From Flavobacterium hibisci (GTDB lineage: Bacteria; Bacteroidota; Bacteroidia; Flavobacteriales; Flavobacteriaceae): a stretch of 64,000 nucleotides of DNA. Below are positions 10,258-19,678 of the stretch, piece by piece. The stretch is from contig NZ_JAIQDW010000004.1 of NCBI RefSeq assembly GCF_020026925.1, positions 186,001 through 250,000 of the forward strand, written 5' to 3'. How positions within the stretch are numbered: position 1 is the first letter of the stretch; every line of letters starts with the position of its first letter. The translations under genes were made by a program, and so were the position numbers. The notes beneath the pieces were generated by a model that did no database searches, was not told the origin of the DNA, and worked only from the letters and a program-made list of their open reading frames with translations.

Positions 10258-10572
10258 CTATAGTACTTGATTAGATTTTTTTGAAAATCTTACTTTCTTA
10301 TCTCCTTCTACTCTAATACCTACTCTAGTTGTTTCCTTAGTTTTAGGATCAATTAGAGAAATGTTAGAAATTTGAATAGAAGCTTCTTTCTTAACGATAC
10401 CACCTTGAGGGTTTTTAGCACTTGGTTTTGTATGTTTTGAAACCATGTTTACACCTTCAACTATCGCTTTATTTTTCTCACGGTAAACACGTAAAACTTT
10501 ACCTTCAGCACCTTTATGGTCTCCAGCAATAACTCTTACGATATCTCCTGATTTAATTTTTAGCTTTATCAT
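10258..10572 (-). CDS. rplX: Large ribosomal subunit protein uL24
   Basis: 50S assembly initiator (104 aa) with the KOW motif near the N-terminus ([20 protein letters not shown]) and the conserved [14 protein letters not shown] segment. It lies 11 bp after rplN. Confidence 0.98.
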   Translation of the reverse strand: MIKLKIKSGDIVRVIAGDHKGAEGKVLRVYREKNKAIVEGVNMVSKHTKPSAKNPQGGIVKKEASIQISNISLIDPKTKETTRVGIRVEGDKKVRFSKKSNQVL

Positions 10573-10583
10573 CTTAAAACGAA

Positions 10584-10952
10584 TTAAAGCACTTCTGGTG
10601 CTAATGATACAATTTTCATGAATTGTTTTTCACGAAGTTCTCTTGCTACCGGACCAAAAACACGAGTTCCTCTCATTTCCCCTGCAGCGTTCAAAAGAAC
10701 ACATGCATTATCATCGAAACGGATATAAGAACCATCAGCTCTTCTCACTTCTTTTTTGGTACGTACAACAACTGCAGTTGAAACAGCTCCTTTTTTAACG
10801 TTACCGTTAGGAGTTGCATCTTTAATAGATACTACAATCTTGTCACCAACAGAGGCATACCTTCTTTTGGTACCTCCTAAAACACGGATAGTTAAAACTT
10901 CTTTTGCTCCCGTGTTATCTGCTACTTTTAGTCTTGATTCCTGTTGTACCAT
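10584..10952 (-). CDS. rplN: Large ribosomal subunit protein uL14
   Basis: 50S interface protein (122 aa) beginning [20 protein letters not shown], the standard uL14 start, with [15 protein letters not shown] and the C-terminal [15 protein letters not shown]. It lies 2 bp after rpsQ. Confidence 0.98.
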
Positions 10953-10954
10953 AA

Positions 10955-11215
10955 TTATTTAGCTCTTTCTAAGATTTCAACTAATCTCCAACATTTTGTT
11001 TTACTTAAAGGACGCGTTTCGCTAATTCTTACAGTATCTCCAATGTTACAGTCGTTTGTTTCGTCGTGTGCAACATATTTCTTAGTTTTCAACACGAACT
11101 TACCGTATAACGGGTGTTTTACTTTTCTTACTTCAGCAATAACAATAGACTTGTCCATTTTATTTGAAGTAACAACACCTATTCTTTCTTTTCTTAAATT
11201 TCTTTTTTCTTCCAT
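10955..11215 (-). CDS. rpsQ: Small ribosomal subunit protein uS17
   Basis: 16S rRNA-binding OB-fold protein (86 aa) with the family motifs [19 protein letters not shown] and [20 protein letters not shown]. It lies 17 bp after rpmC and 2 bp before rplN. Confidence 0.98.
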   Translation of the reverse strand: MEEKRNLRKERIGVVTSNKMDKSIVIAEVRKVKHPLYGKFVLKTKKYVAHDETNDCNIGDTVRISETRPLSKTKCWRLVEILERAK

Positions 11216-11232
11216 CTTTCAGCAGAATACAA

Positions 11233-11424
11233 TTATTGTAACTCTCTTTTAGTTAACTCAGTAGCTAATCTAGCAACCGTTCTTCTTACACTTCTGATTT
11301 GAAGTGGGTTTGCAATTGGAGAAATAGCGTGAGCCATTTTTAGGTCAGCATATACTTTCTTAGTTTGACTAAGCTTTTCTTGCAACTCCGCTGCAGAAAG
11401 ATCTTTTATTTCTGATTGTTTCAT
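11233..11424 (-). CDS. rpmC: Large ribosomal subunit protein uL29
   Basis: 63-residue two-helix protein at the tunnel exit. It starts MKQSEIKDLSAAELQEKLSQ and has the conserved NPLQIRSVRRTVARLATEL segment. It lies 12 bp after rplP. Confidence 0.98.
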   Translation of the reverse strand: MKQSEIKDLSAAELQEKLSQTKKVYADLKMAHAISPIANPLQIRSVRRTVARLATELTKRELQ

Positions 11425-11436
11425 AATAAATATAAA

Positions 11437-11862
11437 TTATGCTTCGAAATCTCTAGCAACGACGAATTTAGTTTTTACTGGAAGTTTCTGAGCTGCAAGA
11501 CGTAAAGCCTCTTTTGCAACTGATAATGGAACTCCTCCAACTTCAAACATAATTCTTCCTGGTTTAACAACAGCAGCCCAATACTCAACTGCTCCTTTAC
11601 CTTTACCCATACGTACTTCAAGAGGCTTCTTAGTGATAGGTTTGTCTGGGAAAATTTTAATCCATAATTGTCCTTCTCTCTTCATATAACGAGTTGCAGC
11701 AATACGCGCAGCTTCTATTTGACGAGAAGTTAAGAACATTCCATCTTCATGTACAGATTTAATACCAAACATTCCATTAGAAAGTTCATGCCCTCTTTGA
11801 GAGTTACCTTTCATCTTACCTTTTTGTACCTTACGGTATTTTGTTCTTTTAGGCTGTAACAT
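11437..11862 (-). CDS. rplP: Large ribosomal subunit protein uL16
   Basis: 50S protein near the A site (141 aa). It starts [20 protein letters not shown] and contains the signature [20 protein letters not shown]. It lies 19 bp after rpsC. Confidence 0.98.
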   Translation of the reverse strand: MLQPKRTKYRKVQKGKMKGNSQRGHELSNGMFGIKSVHEDGMFLTSRQIEAARIAATRYMKREGQLWIKIFPDKPITKKPLEVRMGKGKGAVEYWAAVVKPGRIMFEVGGVPLSVAKEALRLAAQKLPVKTKFVVARDFEA

Positions 11863-11881
11863 TTTTCTTTAGTTTAAAAAT

Positions 11882-12643
11882 TTACTTTCTTTTACGAGCA
11901 TCTGGTTTACCACCTTTATTAAAGGGTTTTCTGTCTCCTCTTGGAGAATCACCACCTTTACCACCACCAGTTCCAGATTGTTTTTTATCCATTCCTGCAA
12001 GTGGAGAAAGATCTCTCTTTCCATAAACTTCACCTTTCATGATCCACACTTTGATACCCATTCTACCATAAGTAGTGTGAGCTTCAGCCAAAGCATAATC
12101 AATATCAGCTCTGAAAGTTGATAGAGGAATTCTACCTTCTTTGAAACCTTCTGAACGCGCCATCTCAGCACCATTCAAACGACCAGAAATCAAAACTTTG
12201 ATACCTTCAGCGTTCATACGCATAGAAGCAGCAATAGCCATTTTGATTGCACGTCTGTAAGAAATACGGCTTTCGATTTGACGAGCGATGCTTGTCGCCA
12301 CAAGATAAGCATCTAACTCAGGTCTTTTAATTTCAAAGATGTTAATTTGAACCTCTTTATCAGTAACTTTCTTAAGTTCCTCTTTTAACTTGTCTACCTC
12401 TTGCCCACCTTTTCCGATAATGATACCAGGTCTGGCAGTAGTGATAGTAACGGTTACAAGCTTTAAAGTTCTCTCGATGATTACTTTAGATACACTAGCT
12501 TTTGATAAACGAGCATGGATATACTTTCTGATTTTGTGATCTTCGGCAAGTTTATCACCGTAATCATTTCCACCATACCAGTTTGAGTCCCATCCTCTGA
12601 TGATACCAAGTCTATTTCCAATTGGATTTGTCTTTTGTCCCAT
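11882..12643 (-). CDS. rpsC: Small ribosomal subunit protein uS3
   Basis: 30S protein at the mRNA entry channel (253 aa). It starts [20 protein letters not shown]; a KH domain (about 40-110) carries [19 protein letters not shown], and the C-terminal domain contains [22 protein letters not shown] residues. The tail (about 215-253) is Gly/Lys/Arg-rich and longer than in E. coli. It lies 5 bp after rplV. Confidence 0.98.
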   Translation of the reverse strand: MGQKTNPIGNRLGIIRGWDSNWYGGNDYGDKLAEDHKIRKYIHARLSKASVSKVIIERTLKLVTVTITTARPGIIIGKGGQEVDKLKEELKKVTDKEVQINIFEIKRPELDAYLVATSIARQIESRISYRRAIKMAIAASMRMNAEGIKVLISGRLNGAEMARSEGFKEGRIPLSTFRADIDYALAEAHTTYGRMGIKVWIMKGEVYGKRDLSPLAGMDKKQSGTGGGKGGDSPRGDRKPFNKGGKPDARKRK

Positions 12644-12648
12644 GCTGC

Positions 12649-13062
12649 TTAAGAATTGCTTTGTGTGTTATTGATAGCTCCAAGCACGATTGTTACGTGG
12701 TTAGAACGTTTTCTTATTCTGTGTGCACGACCTTGCGGAGCTGGACGAAGTCTTTTCAACATCATTCCACCATCTACTCTGATCTCTTTAACAAATAATC
12801 CAGCTTCTTCTAAATTACCTTCACTATTTTTTTGCTCCCAGTTGTTGATTGCAGATAATAATAGTTTTTCTAATTTTCTTGAAGCTTCTTTAGAACTGAA
12901 TCTTAAAATGTTAAGTGCTCTTTCTACCTTCTGACCTCTTACCAAGTCCGCTACTAAGCGCATTTTTCTAGGTGAAGTAGGGCAGTTATTCAATTTTGCG
13001 AAAGCAATAGACTTATTAGCCTCTTTTCTCGCATCTGCTGTTTCTCTTTTACGAACTCCCAT
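12649..13062 (-). CDS. rplV: Large ribosomal subunit protein uL22
   Basis: 50S protein lining the exit tunnel (137 aa). It has the conserved [20 protein letters not shown] segment and the long beta-hairpin [20 protein letters not shown] that reaches the tunnel and is linked to macrolide resistance in other bacteria. It lies 6 bp after rpsS. Confidence 0.98.
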
Positions 13063-13068
13063 TGCTTC

Positions 13069-13347
13069 TTATTTTTTACCTTTATTTTTTGCTCCAGCAT
13101 GACCTCTAAAAGATCTAGTTGGTGAAAACTCTCCTAATTTGTGACCTACCATGTTTTCTGTTACGTAAACTGGTACAAATTGACGACCGTTATGAACTGC
13201 AATAGTTTGTCCAACGAAATCCGGAGTAATCATAGAAGCCCTAGACCAAGTCTTAACTACACTATTTTTACCACTTTCTACGTTTTCCTGAACTTTTTTG
13301 TCTAATTTATAATGAACGAAAGGTCCTTTTTTTAATGAACGTGCCAT
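13069..13347 (-). CDS. rpsS: Small ribosomal subunit protein uS19
   Basis: 30S head protein (92 aa) starting [20 protein letters not shown], with the family signature [20 protein letters not shown] at the C-terminus. It lies 6 bp after rplB. Confidence 0.98.
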
Positions 13348-13353
13348 ATCTTA

Positions 13354-14178
13354 TTATTTCTTTCTACGTTCTACGATATACTTGTTACTCGGGTTTTTCT
13401 TAGAACGAGTTCTGTAACCTTTAGCTGGCAATCCGTTTCTTGAACGTGGATGCCCTCCAGATGAACGTCCTTCACCACCTCCCATAGGGTGATCAACAGG
13501 GTTCATTGCTACTGGTCTAGTTCTAGGTCTTCTTCCTAACCATCTTGTTCTACCTGCTTTTCCAGACACAACTAATTGATGATCAGAATTAGAAACAGCT
13601 CCAATTGTAGCCGAACAAGTTAACAAGATTAATCTTGTCTCTCCAGATGGCATTTTAATTGTTGCGTATTTCCCGTCTCTTGCCATTAACTGAGCAAAAG
13701 TTCCAGCTGAACGAGCAATAACAGCTCCTTGTCCAGGACGTAACTCAATACAAGATATAACAGTTCCAAGAGGAATTCTGCTTAAAGGTAATGTATTACC
13801 AATCTCTGGCTGAGATTCTGGACCAGAAACTAATTTCTGACCAACTTTCAATCCATTCTGAGCGATAATATAAGTTTTCTCTCCATCAGCATAAGCTAAT
13901 AAAGCGATAAATGCAGTACGATTTGGATCGTATTCGATTGATTTCACAGTAGCCGGAATTCCGTCTTTAGTTCTCTTGAAATCAATAATACGATATCTCT
14001 GCTTGTGACCACCACCCGTATAACGCATGGTCATCTTTCCTTGACTATTTCTACCTCCAGAGTTTTTTATCGGCGCTATCAAAGAGCGTTCCGGCTTATC
14101 AGTTGTAATGGCGTCATAACCATTCACAACTCTAAATCGCTGACCTGGGGTAATAGGTTTTAATTTTCTTACTGACAT
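13354..14178 (-). CDS. rplB: Large ribosomal subunit protein uL2
   Basis: 50S protein essential for peptidyl-transferase centre assembly (274 aa). It begins [20 protein letters not shown] and contains [20 protein letters not shown] and the C-terminal [20 protein letters not shown] segment with the conserved histidine. It lies 9 bp after rplW. Confidence 0.98.
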   Translation of the reverse strand: MSVRKLKPITPGQRFRVVNGYDAITTDKPERSLIAPIKNSGGRNSQGKMTMRYTGGGHKQRYRIIDFKRTKDGIPATVKSIEYDPNRTAFIALLAYADGEKTYIIAQNGLKVGQKLVSGPESQPEIGNTLPLSRIPLGTVISCIELRPGQGAVIARSAGTFAQLMARDGKYATIKMPSGETRLILLTCSATIGAVSNSDHQLVVSGKAGRTRWLGRRPRTRPVAMNPVDHPMGGGEGRSSGGHPRSRNGLPAKGYRTRSKKNPSNKYIVERRKK

Positions 14179-14187
14179 TTTTCTATC

Positions 14188-14478
14188 TTAGATATTGTTG
14201 TAAAAATCAATTGTTTCTCCTTCTTGTACTTGAACAATCGCTTTTTTAATTGCATTTGTCTTTCCACTGATTAAACCACTTTTAGTGTATTTAGTAGATC
14301 TGTCCGGTCTCACATTCATTGTGTTAACCGAAACAATAGTTACACCATAAGCAGCTTCAACAGCTTTCTTAATTTGCACTTTATTTGCTTTCTTGTCAAC
14401 AACGAATCCGAAGCGGTTTAGAACTTCACTTTCTTTGGTTACTTTTTCCGTTACTATAGGTCTGATAATGATGCTCAT
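14188..14478 (-). CDS. rplW: Large ribosomal subunit protein uL23
   Basis: 50S tunnel-exit protein and docking site for trigger factor and SRP (96 aa). It starts MSIIIRPIVTEKVTKESEVL and has the conserved NKVQIKKAVEAAYGVTIVSV segment. It lies 7 bp after rplD. Confidence 0.98.
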   Translation of the reverse strand: MSIIIRPIVTEKVTKESEVLNRFGFVVDKKANKVQIKKAVEAAYGVTIVSVNTMNVRPDRSTKYTKSGLISGKTNAIKKAIVQVQEGETIDFYNNI

Positions 14479-14485
14479 ATTCCTA

Positions 14486-15115
14486 TTATTTACTTAAATT
14501 TTCTTCAATTAACTCTAAAGAACCTTCCAAAAGCACTAAATTATTAGCGTTTAATATTGCGTAAGTGCTTAATTCCGAGCTAGTTACGACGTTTGAAGCC
14601 TTCAAATTACGTGACGACAAATATACATTTTTATTTGACTCACCCAATACAAATAGAGATTTTTTATTTTCTAACCCTAAAGCTTTCAAAACGTTAATGA
14701 AATTTTTAGTGTTTGGTACATCAAAATTAAAGTCTTCAAGAACAATAACATTTGACTCTTTTGCTTTGATTGAGAAAGCAGATTTTCTTGCCAATCTTTT
14801 CAATCCTTTATTCAATTTAAATGAATAACTTCTTGGTCTTGGCCCAAAAACTGTTCCCCCACCTTTAAACAAAGGATTCTTAACACTTCCTGCACGAGCA
14901 GTACCTGTTCCCTTTTGTTTTTTAATCTTACGCGTACTACCAGTTACTTCAGCTCTTTCTTTAGCTTTATGAGTACCTTGTCTTTGATTAGCAAGATATT
15001 GCTTAACATCAAGATATACTGCGTGATTGTTTGGTTCAATTGCGAATACTGAATCAGAAAGTTGAACTTTTCTTCCAGTATCTTTTCCGTTGAAATCTAA
15101 TACTTTTACTTCCAT
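14486..15115 (-). CDS. rplD: Large ribosomal subunit protein uL4
   Basis: 50S tunnel protein (209 aa). The start is set at the ATG at 15115, giving [20 protein letters not shown], the family N-terminus; the frame extends 15 codons further up inside rplC but without homologous sequence. The loop KKQKGTGTARAGSVKNPLFK reaches the exit tunnel. Its ATG overlaps the rplC stop by one base (TAATG), a sign of translational coupling. Confidence 0.97.
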   Translation of the reverse strand: MEVKVLDFNGKDTGRKVQLSDSVFAIEPNNHAVYLDVKQYLANQRQGTHKAKERAEVTGSTRKIKKQKGTGTARAGSVKNPLFKGGGTVFGPRPRSYSFKLNKGLKRLARKSAFSIKAKESNVIVLEDFNFDVPNTKNFINVLKALGLENKKSLFVLGESNKNVYLSSRNLKASNVVTSSELSTYAILNANNLVLLEGSLELIEENLSK

Positions 15116-15732
15116 TACTTCTGAATGATTACGTAAGAGTTTTTGTGCCCAGGAATACATCCTTTAACAACAAGCAGGTTCTTTTCAGCAACTACTTTTA
15201 AAACTCTAAGGTTTTGTACTTTTACATTATCTCCACCCATTCTTCCAGCCATACGCATTCCTTTGAATACTCTAGATGGATAAGAAGAAGCTCCTACAGA
15301 ACCTGGCGCTCTTAAACGGTTGTGCTGACCATGAGTAGCCTGTCCAACACCACCAAAACCGTGACGTTTAACAACACCCTGGAAACCTTTACCTTTAGAC
15401 ACACCTTGCACGTCTACAAATTCTCCTTCTTCAAAAATAGAAACATCAATAAGATCCCCTAATTTTTGTTCAGTTGCAAAATCCTGGAATTCAACGACTT
15501 TTTTCTTAGCAACAGTTCCAGCTTTTTTAAAGTGCCCTAAAGCAGCTTTAGTAGAATGTTTCTCGTTTTTGTCATCGAAACCAAGTTGCAACGCTTCATA
15601 CCCGTCAACACCTTTGGTTCTGACTTGGGTAACAACACACGGCCCAGCCTCGATTACTGTACAAGGAATGTTTTTCCCGTTTTCATCGAAAATACTAGTC
15701 ATGCCGATTTTTTTACCAATTAACCCAGACAT
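15115..15732 (-). CDS. rplC: Large ribosomal subunit protein uL3
   Basis: 50S early-assembly protein (205 aa). It starts [20 protein letters not shown] and contains the uL3 signature [15 protein letters not shown] and the central extension [20 protein letters not shown] that approaches the peptidyl-transferase centre. In this organism it is the first gene of the S10-spc-alpha block: a promoter lies directly upstream, and rpsJ is 404 bp away behind a terminator. Confidence 0.98.
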   Translation of the reverse strand: MSGLIGKKIGMTSIFDENGKNIPCTVIEAGPCVVTQVRTKGVDGYEALQLGFDDKNEKHSTKAALGHFKKAGTVAKKKVVEFQDFATEQKLGDLIDVSIFEEGEFVDVQGVSKGKGFQGVVKRHGFGGVGQATHGQHNRLRAPGSVGASSYPSRVFKGMRMAGRMGGDNVKVQNLRVLKVVAEKNLLVVKGCIPGHKNSYVIIQK

Positions 15733-15801
15733 AAATATTAATTATTAATTACTAAAATTCCCTTCAATTTGAAAATAACAGAAATTTCCAAACAGGGAGT
15801 G

Positions 15802-15833
15802 CAAAAGTAGATATTAAAATTGAATATACCAAA
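15802..15833 (-). promoter_or_regulatory. Promoter of the rplC-rplQ superoperon
   Basis: On the minus strand TTTG (15833-15830) is followed after 20 bp by TACTTTTG (15809-15802), a full match to the Bacteroidota consensus. The predicted start near 15797 gives a leader of about 65 nt before the rplC ATG. Confidence 0.75.
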
Positions 15834-16090
15834 CAGTTATAGAAATTAAATCGCTCATAATCAAAATCCAAGCTCAAAACTAAGCTCAAAAACCCACTTA
15901 TACATTCTAAATCTTAAATCATTTTTTCCACACCACAAGCAACTAACGCACAACAATTAATTAACAAAATAGCAACAAAAAATATCCGCAGCACTTTAAA
16001 ACAAAGGGAGTTAAAGAAATTTGCAGGAAAAAATATTTAAACAAATCAGTCAAAATCAAATAAAGAATCATTAAATAAAAAACAAAAAAA
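15834..16090. other. AT-rich spacer between the str and S10 units
   Basis: About 250 bp of A-rich DNA with no open frame that looks coding and no clear palindrome. It separates the rpsJ terminator from the rplC promoter and may hold upstream promoter elements, but I see no specific signal. Confidence 0.5.
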
Positions 16091-16110
16091 GCGAGTCATT
16101 TCTGACTCGC
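16091..16110 (-). terminator. Intrinsic terminator after rpsJ
   Basis: GCGAGTCA (16091-16098) pairs perfectly with TGACTCGC (16103-16110) around a 4-nt loop, with a run of seven T on the minus strand after it. It lies 26 bp after the rpsJ stop and ends the str transcript. Confidence 0.9.
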
Positions 16111-16136
16111 TTTTCATATAAAAAAATATAAAAAAA

Positions 16137-16442
16137 TTATACTTTTATCTCTACTTCAACACCACTTGGCAATTCAAGTTTCATTAAAGCATCAATAGTT
16201 TTAGATGAAGATGAATAAATATCAATCAATCTCTTGTATGACATTACTTCAAATTGCTCTCTCGCTTTTTTGTTAACGTGCGGAGAACGCAATACAGTGA
16301 AAAGTTTTTTGTGAGTTGGCAACGGAATTGGACCTGTTACAACTGCTCCAGTAGTTTTTACTGTTTTTACGATCTTTTCAGCAGATTTATCTACCAACAT
16401 GTGATCGTAAGATTTTAGTTTTATTCTGATTTTTTGACTCAT
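16137..16442 (-). CDS. rpsJ: Small ribosomal subunit protein uS10
   Basis: 30S protein, also known as NusE in antitermination (101 aa). It starts [20 protein letters not shown] and has the signature [20 protein letters not shown]. It lies 10 bp after fusA and is the last gene of the str unit rather than the first gene of the S10 operon as in E. coli. Confidence 0.98.
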
Positions 16443-16452
16443 TTTCTTAAAA

Positions 16453-18609
16453 TTAAGCGTTACCTTTTGCTTTTTTGATTACCTCTTCTGAAATATTAGA
16501 AGGTGTTTCTGCATAGTGAGAAAACTCCATTGTTGAAGTTGCTCTACCAGAAGATAATGTTCTTAATGTAGTTACATAACCAAACATTTCTGATAAAGGC
16601 ACATCTGCTTTGATAGTTTTAGCACCATTTCTATCACCCATGTCATTAACCTGACCTCTACGACGGTTCAAGTCACCTACGATATCACCCATGTTTTCTT
16701 CAGGAGTAATAACTTCGATTTTCATGATTGGCTCAAGAATAACAGCTCCAGCAGCACGTCCTGATTCTTTATAACCCATTCTAGCAGCTAATTCAAAAGA
16801 AAGAGCATCAGAATCCACAGGATGGAAAGATCCGTCTAACAAAGTTACTTTTAAACTATCAACAGCATATCCAGCTAACGGACCTGTTTTCATAGCCTCA
16901 CGGAAACCTTTTTCAACAGCAGGGATATATTCTTTAGGAACGTTACCACCTTTTACCTCATTAACAAACTGCAATCCAACAGGAACTTTACCATCAACTT
17001 CATCTGCAGGCTCGATTCTAAATACGATATCACCGAATTTACCACGACCTCCAGATTGTTTTTTGTAAGTTTCTCTATGTTGAGCAGATTTAGTAAACGC
17101 CTCTTTGTATTCTACTTGTGGCTCACCTTGATTAACCTCTACTTTAAACTCACGTTTCATACGATCAACTAAGATATCTAAGTGAAGCTCACCCATACCC
17201 GAAATAATAGTCTGACCTGAAGCCTCATCTGTTCTAACTGTAAATGTTGGATCCTCTTCAGCCAATTTAGCCAAAGCCATACCCATTTTATCAACGTCAG
17301 CTTTAGTTTTAGGTTCAATTGCAATACCAATTACCGGCTCTGGGAATTTCATAGACTCCAAGATAATTGGATTCTTTTCATCACACAAAGTATCTCCAGT
17401 TTTAATATCTTTAAATCCTACAGCAGCTCCAATATCTCCAGCCTCAATAAATTCGATTGGATTTTGTTTGTTAGCGTGCATTTGGTAGATACGAGAAATT
17501 CTCTCTTTGTTACCAGAACGAGTATTTAAAACATAAGAACCAGCATCTAAACGTCCAGAGTAAGCACGGAAGAAAGCTAAACGACCTACGAATGGATCAG
17601 TAGCAATTTTAAATGCCAAAGCAGCAAACGGCTCTTTTACATCTGGGCGACGTAAAATTTTAGTTTGATCTTCTTCTAATAATTCAGCATCATCAGGATG
17701 AATACCTTCAATACCTTCTTTATCCAATGGAGATGGCAAATACTTACAAACAGCATCCAACATAAATTGAACTCCTTTGTTTTTGAAAGAAGAACCAGCA
17801 AGCATTGGAATGATTGCCATATCAATAGTTGCAGCTCTCAACGCATTGTTGATTTCTTCCTCAGTAATAGAGTTTTCATCTTCCATATATTTATCTAAAA
17901 GATTCTCATCATAAGTAGCAATCTCTTCGATAAGGATAGAACGGTAGTGCTTAACATCATCAACCATATCAGCTGGGATATCAACGACATCAAAAGTAGC
18001 TCCTTGTGTCTCATCATGCCATACAATAGCTTGATTTTTCACTAAGTCAACAATACCTTTAAAATCCGCTTCATCACCAATAGGCAAAGTAATTGCAACC
18101 GCATTCGATTTCAACATATCTTTAACCTGTCCGCATACAGCTAAAAAATTAGCTCCTTGACGGTCCATTTTATTTACGAATCCCATACGAGGAACCCTAT
18201 ATTGATCTGCAAGTCTCCAGTTAGTTTCTGATTGAGGCTCAACACCATCAACAGCACTAAACAAGAAAACCAAGCCATCAAGTACACGTAAAGAACGATT
18301 TACCTCTACAGTAAAGTCAACGTGTCCAGGAGTATCAATAATATTAAAGTGGTAAGGCAATGATTCTGGAAGAACTTTCCCTTGCTCTGTTGGAAAATTC
18401 CAAGTACAAGTTGTTGCAGCAGAAGTAATTGTAATACCTCTTTCTTGCTCTTGTGCCATCCAGTCCATTGTTGCAGCACCATCGTGTACCTCACCAATTT
18501 TGTGTGACTTTCCAGTATAAAAAAGAATACGCTCAGTTGTAGTTGTTTTACCAGCATCAATGTGAGCAGCGATCCCGATATTTCTTGTATATTTTAAATC
18601 TCTAGCCAT
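16453..18609 (-). CDS. fusA: Elongation factor G
   Basis: Translocation GTPase (718 aa). The G domain has the P-loop [23 protein letters not shown] and NKMD motifs in order near residues 17-145, followed by domains II-V, including [19 protein letters not shown] and the C-terminal [20 protein letters not shown]. Length is normal. It is 10 bp after rpsG and 10 bp before rpsJ. Confidence 0.98.
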   Translation of the reverse strand: MARDLKYTRNIGIAAHIDAGKTTTTERILFYTGKSHKIGEVHDGAATMDWMAQEQERGITITSAATTCTWNFPTEQGKVLPESLPYHFNIIDTPGHVDFTVEVNRSLRVLDGLVFLFSAVDGVEPQSETNWRLADQYRVPRMGFVNKMDRQGANFLAVCGQVKDMLKSNAVAITLPIGDEADFKGIVDLVKNQAIVWHDETQGATFDVVDIPADMVDDVKHYRSILIEEIATYDENLLDKYMEDENSITEEEINNALRAATIDMAIIPMLAGSSFKNKGVQFMLDAVCKYLPSPLDKEGIEGIHPDDAELLEEDQTKILRRPDVKEPFAALAFKIATDPFVGRLAFFRAYSGRLDAGSYVLNTRSGNKERISRIYQMHANKQNPIEFIEAGDIGAAVGFKDIKTGDTLCDEKNPIILESMKFPEPVIGIAIEPKTKADVDKMGMALAKLAEEDPTFTVRTDEASGQTIISGMGELHLDILVDRMKREFKVEVNQGEPQVEYKEAFTKSAQHRETYKKQSGGRGKFGDIVFRIEPADEVDGKVPVGLQFVNEVKGGNVPKEYIPAVEKGFREAMKTGPLAGYAVDSLKVTLLDGSFHPVDSDALSFELAARMGYKESGRAAGAVILEPIMKIEVITPEENMGDIVGDLNRRRGQVNDMGDRNGAKTIKADVPLSEMFGYVTTLRTLSSGRATSTMEFSHYAETPSNISEEVIKKAKGNA

Positions 18610-18619
18610 TTCTTACGAA

Positions 18620-19096
18620 TTAAAATCTAAAGTGAGAGAATGCTTTGTTAGCTTCTGCCATTTTGTGAGTATCCATTCTTTTCTTAACCGCAGCACCTTC
18701 TTCTTTAGCCGCAGCTAAACATTCTGACGCTAAACGTTGTGCCATAGATTTTTCATTTCTTCTTCTTGAATAAAGTATTAACCACTTCATTGCCATAGAA
18801 ATTTTTCTATCTGGACGAATCTGCATTGGAATTTGAAATGTAGCTCCACCAACTCTACGGCTACGTACTTCTACGTGAGGCATAACGTTTGTTAAAGCAT
18901 CTTTCCAGATTTCTAATGAAGTCTTCTCATCATTTTGCTTTTTAGTTTCAATGATATCAATAGCATCATAAAATACTTTAAAAGCTGTAGATTTCTTACC
19001 ATCCCACATTAAGTTGTTCACAAAACGTGTTACTAATTGGTCGTTAAACCTTGGATCCGGTAAAAGTGGTCTTTTCTTTGCCGCTCTTTTTCTCAT
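18620..19096 (-). CDS. rpsG: Small ribosomal subunit protein uS7
   Basis: 16S rRNA-binding nucleator of the 30S head (158 aa). It begins [20 protein letters not shown] and contains [20 protein letters not shown] and the C-terminal [20 protein letters not shown]. It lies 24 bp after rpsL. Confidence 0.98.
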   Translation of the reverse strand: MRKRAAKKRPLLPDPRFNDQLVTRFVNNLMWDGKKSTAFKVFYDAIDIIETKKQNDEKTSLEIWKDALTNVMPHVEVRSRRVGGATFQIPMQIRPDRKISMAMKWLILYSRRRNEKSMAQRLASECLAAAKEEGAAVKKRMDTHKMAEANKAFSHFRF

Positions 19097-19120
19097 GTCT
19101 TTTTCTTAAAAGTTTTTAAA

Positions 19121-19504
19121 TTACTTTTTTGCTTCTTTTGGGCGTTTAGCACCGTACTTAGATCTTCTTTGCGTTCTTCCTGCAACACCTGATGTATCAA
19201 GCGCTCCACGAACGATGTGATATCTAACACCTGGTAAATCTTTTACCCTTCCACCTCGCACTAATACTATCGAGTGCTCTTGTAGATTATGTCCTTCTCC
19301 AGGGATGTAAGCATTCACCTCATTACCATTTGTCAAACGTACACGCGCAACTTTACGCATTGCAGAGTTTGGTTTTTTTGGTGTAGTAGTGTAAACACGC
19401 GTACAAACCCCTCTTCTTTGAGGACAAGAATCTAAAGCAACCGATTTACTCTTCTTAGTGATCTGAGTTCTTCCTGTTCTTACTAATTGTTGAATTGTTG
19501 GCAT
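19121..19504 (-). CDS. rpsL: Small ribosomal subunit protein uS12
   Basis: 30S decoding-centre protein (127 aa). It has the [19 protein letters not shown] and [17 protein letters not shown] motifs; the two lysines that are mutated in classical streptomycin-resistant strains (in TTPKKPNS and GRVKDLPG) are both present, so the sequence predicts the sensitive allele. First gene of the str unit, with its own promoter upstream. Confidence 0.98.
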
Positions 19505-19537
19505 AATTAATACTAAAAATTAATATGATATTAAATT

Positions 19538-19552
19538 CCCGCTTTTTACGGG
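19538..19552 (-). promoter_or_regulatory. Small hairpin at the start of the rpsL leader
   Basis: CCCG (19538-19541) can pair with CGGG (19549-19552) around 7 nt, just after the predicted transcription start of the str unit. It could be an mRNA-stabilising or regulatory structure. The stem is short, so this is weak. Confidence 0.25.
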
Positions 19553-19556
19553 GTTG

Positions 19557-19587
19557 CAAATGTATAAAATAAATTCCACTATACAAA
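19557..19587 (-). promoter_or_regulatory. Promoter of the rpsL-rpsG-fusA-rpsJ unit
   Basis: On the minus strand TTTG (19587-19584) and TACATTTG (19564-19557) are separated by 19 bp, matching the Bacteroidota consensus. The leader to the rpsL ATG would be about 48 nt. Confidence 0.75.
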
Positions 19588-19678
19588 CGTTAAATCATTA
19601 ATTTTCAATAACATTATTTAATCTTATGTTTTTCAAAACAATCTATAGATATTTGCAAACCTTAAACTAATGAACTAA

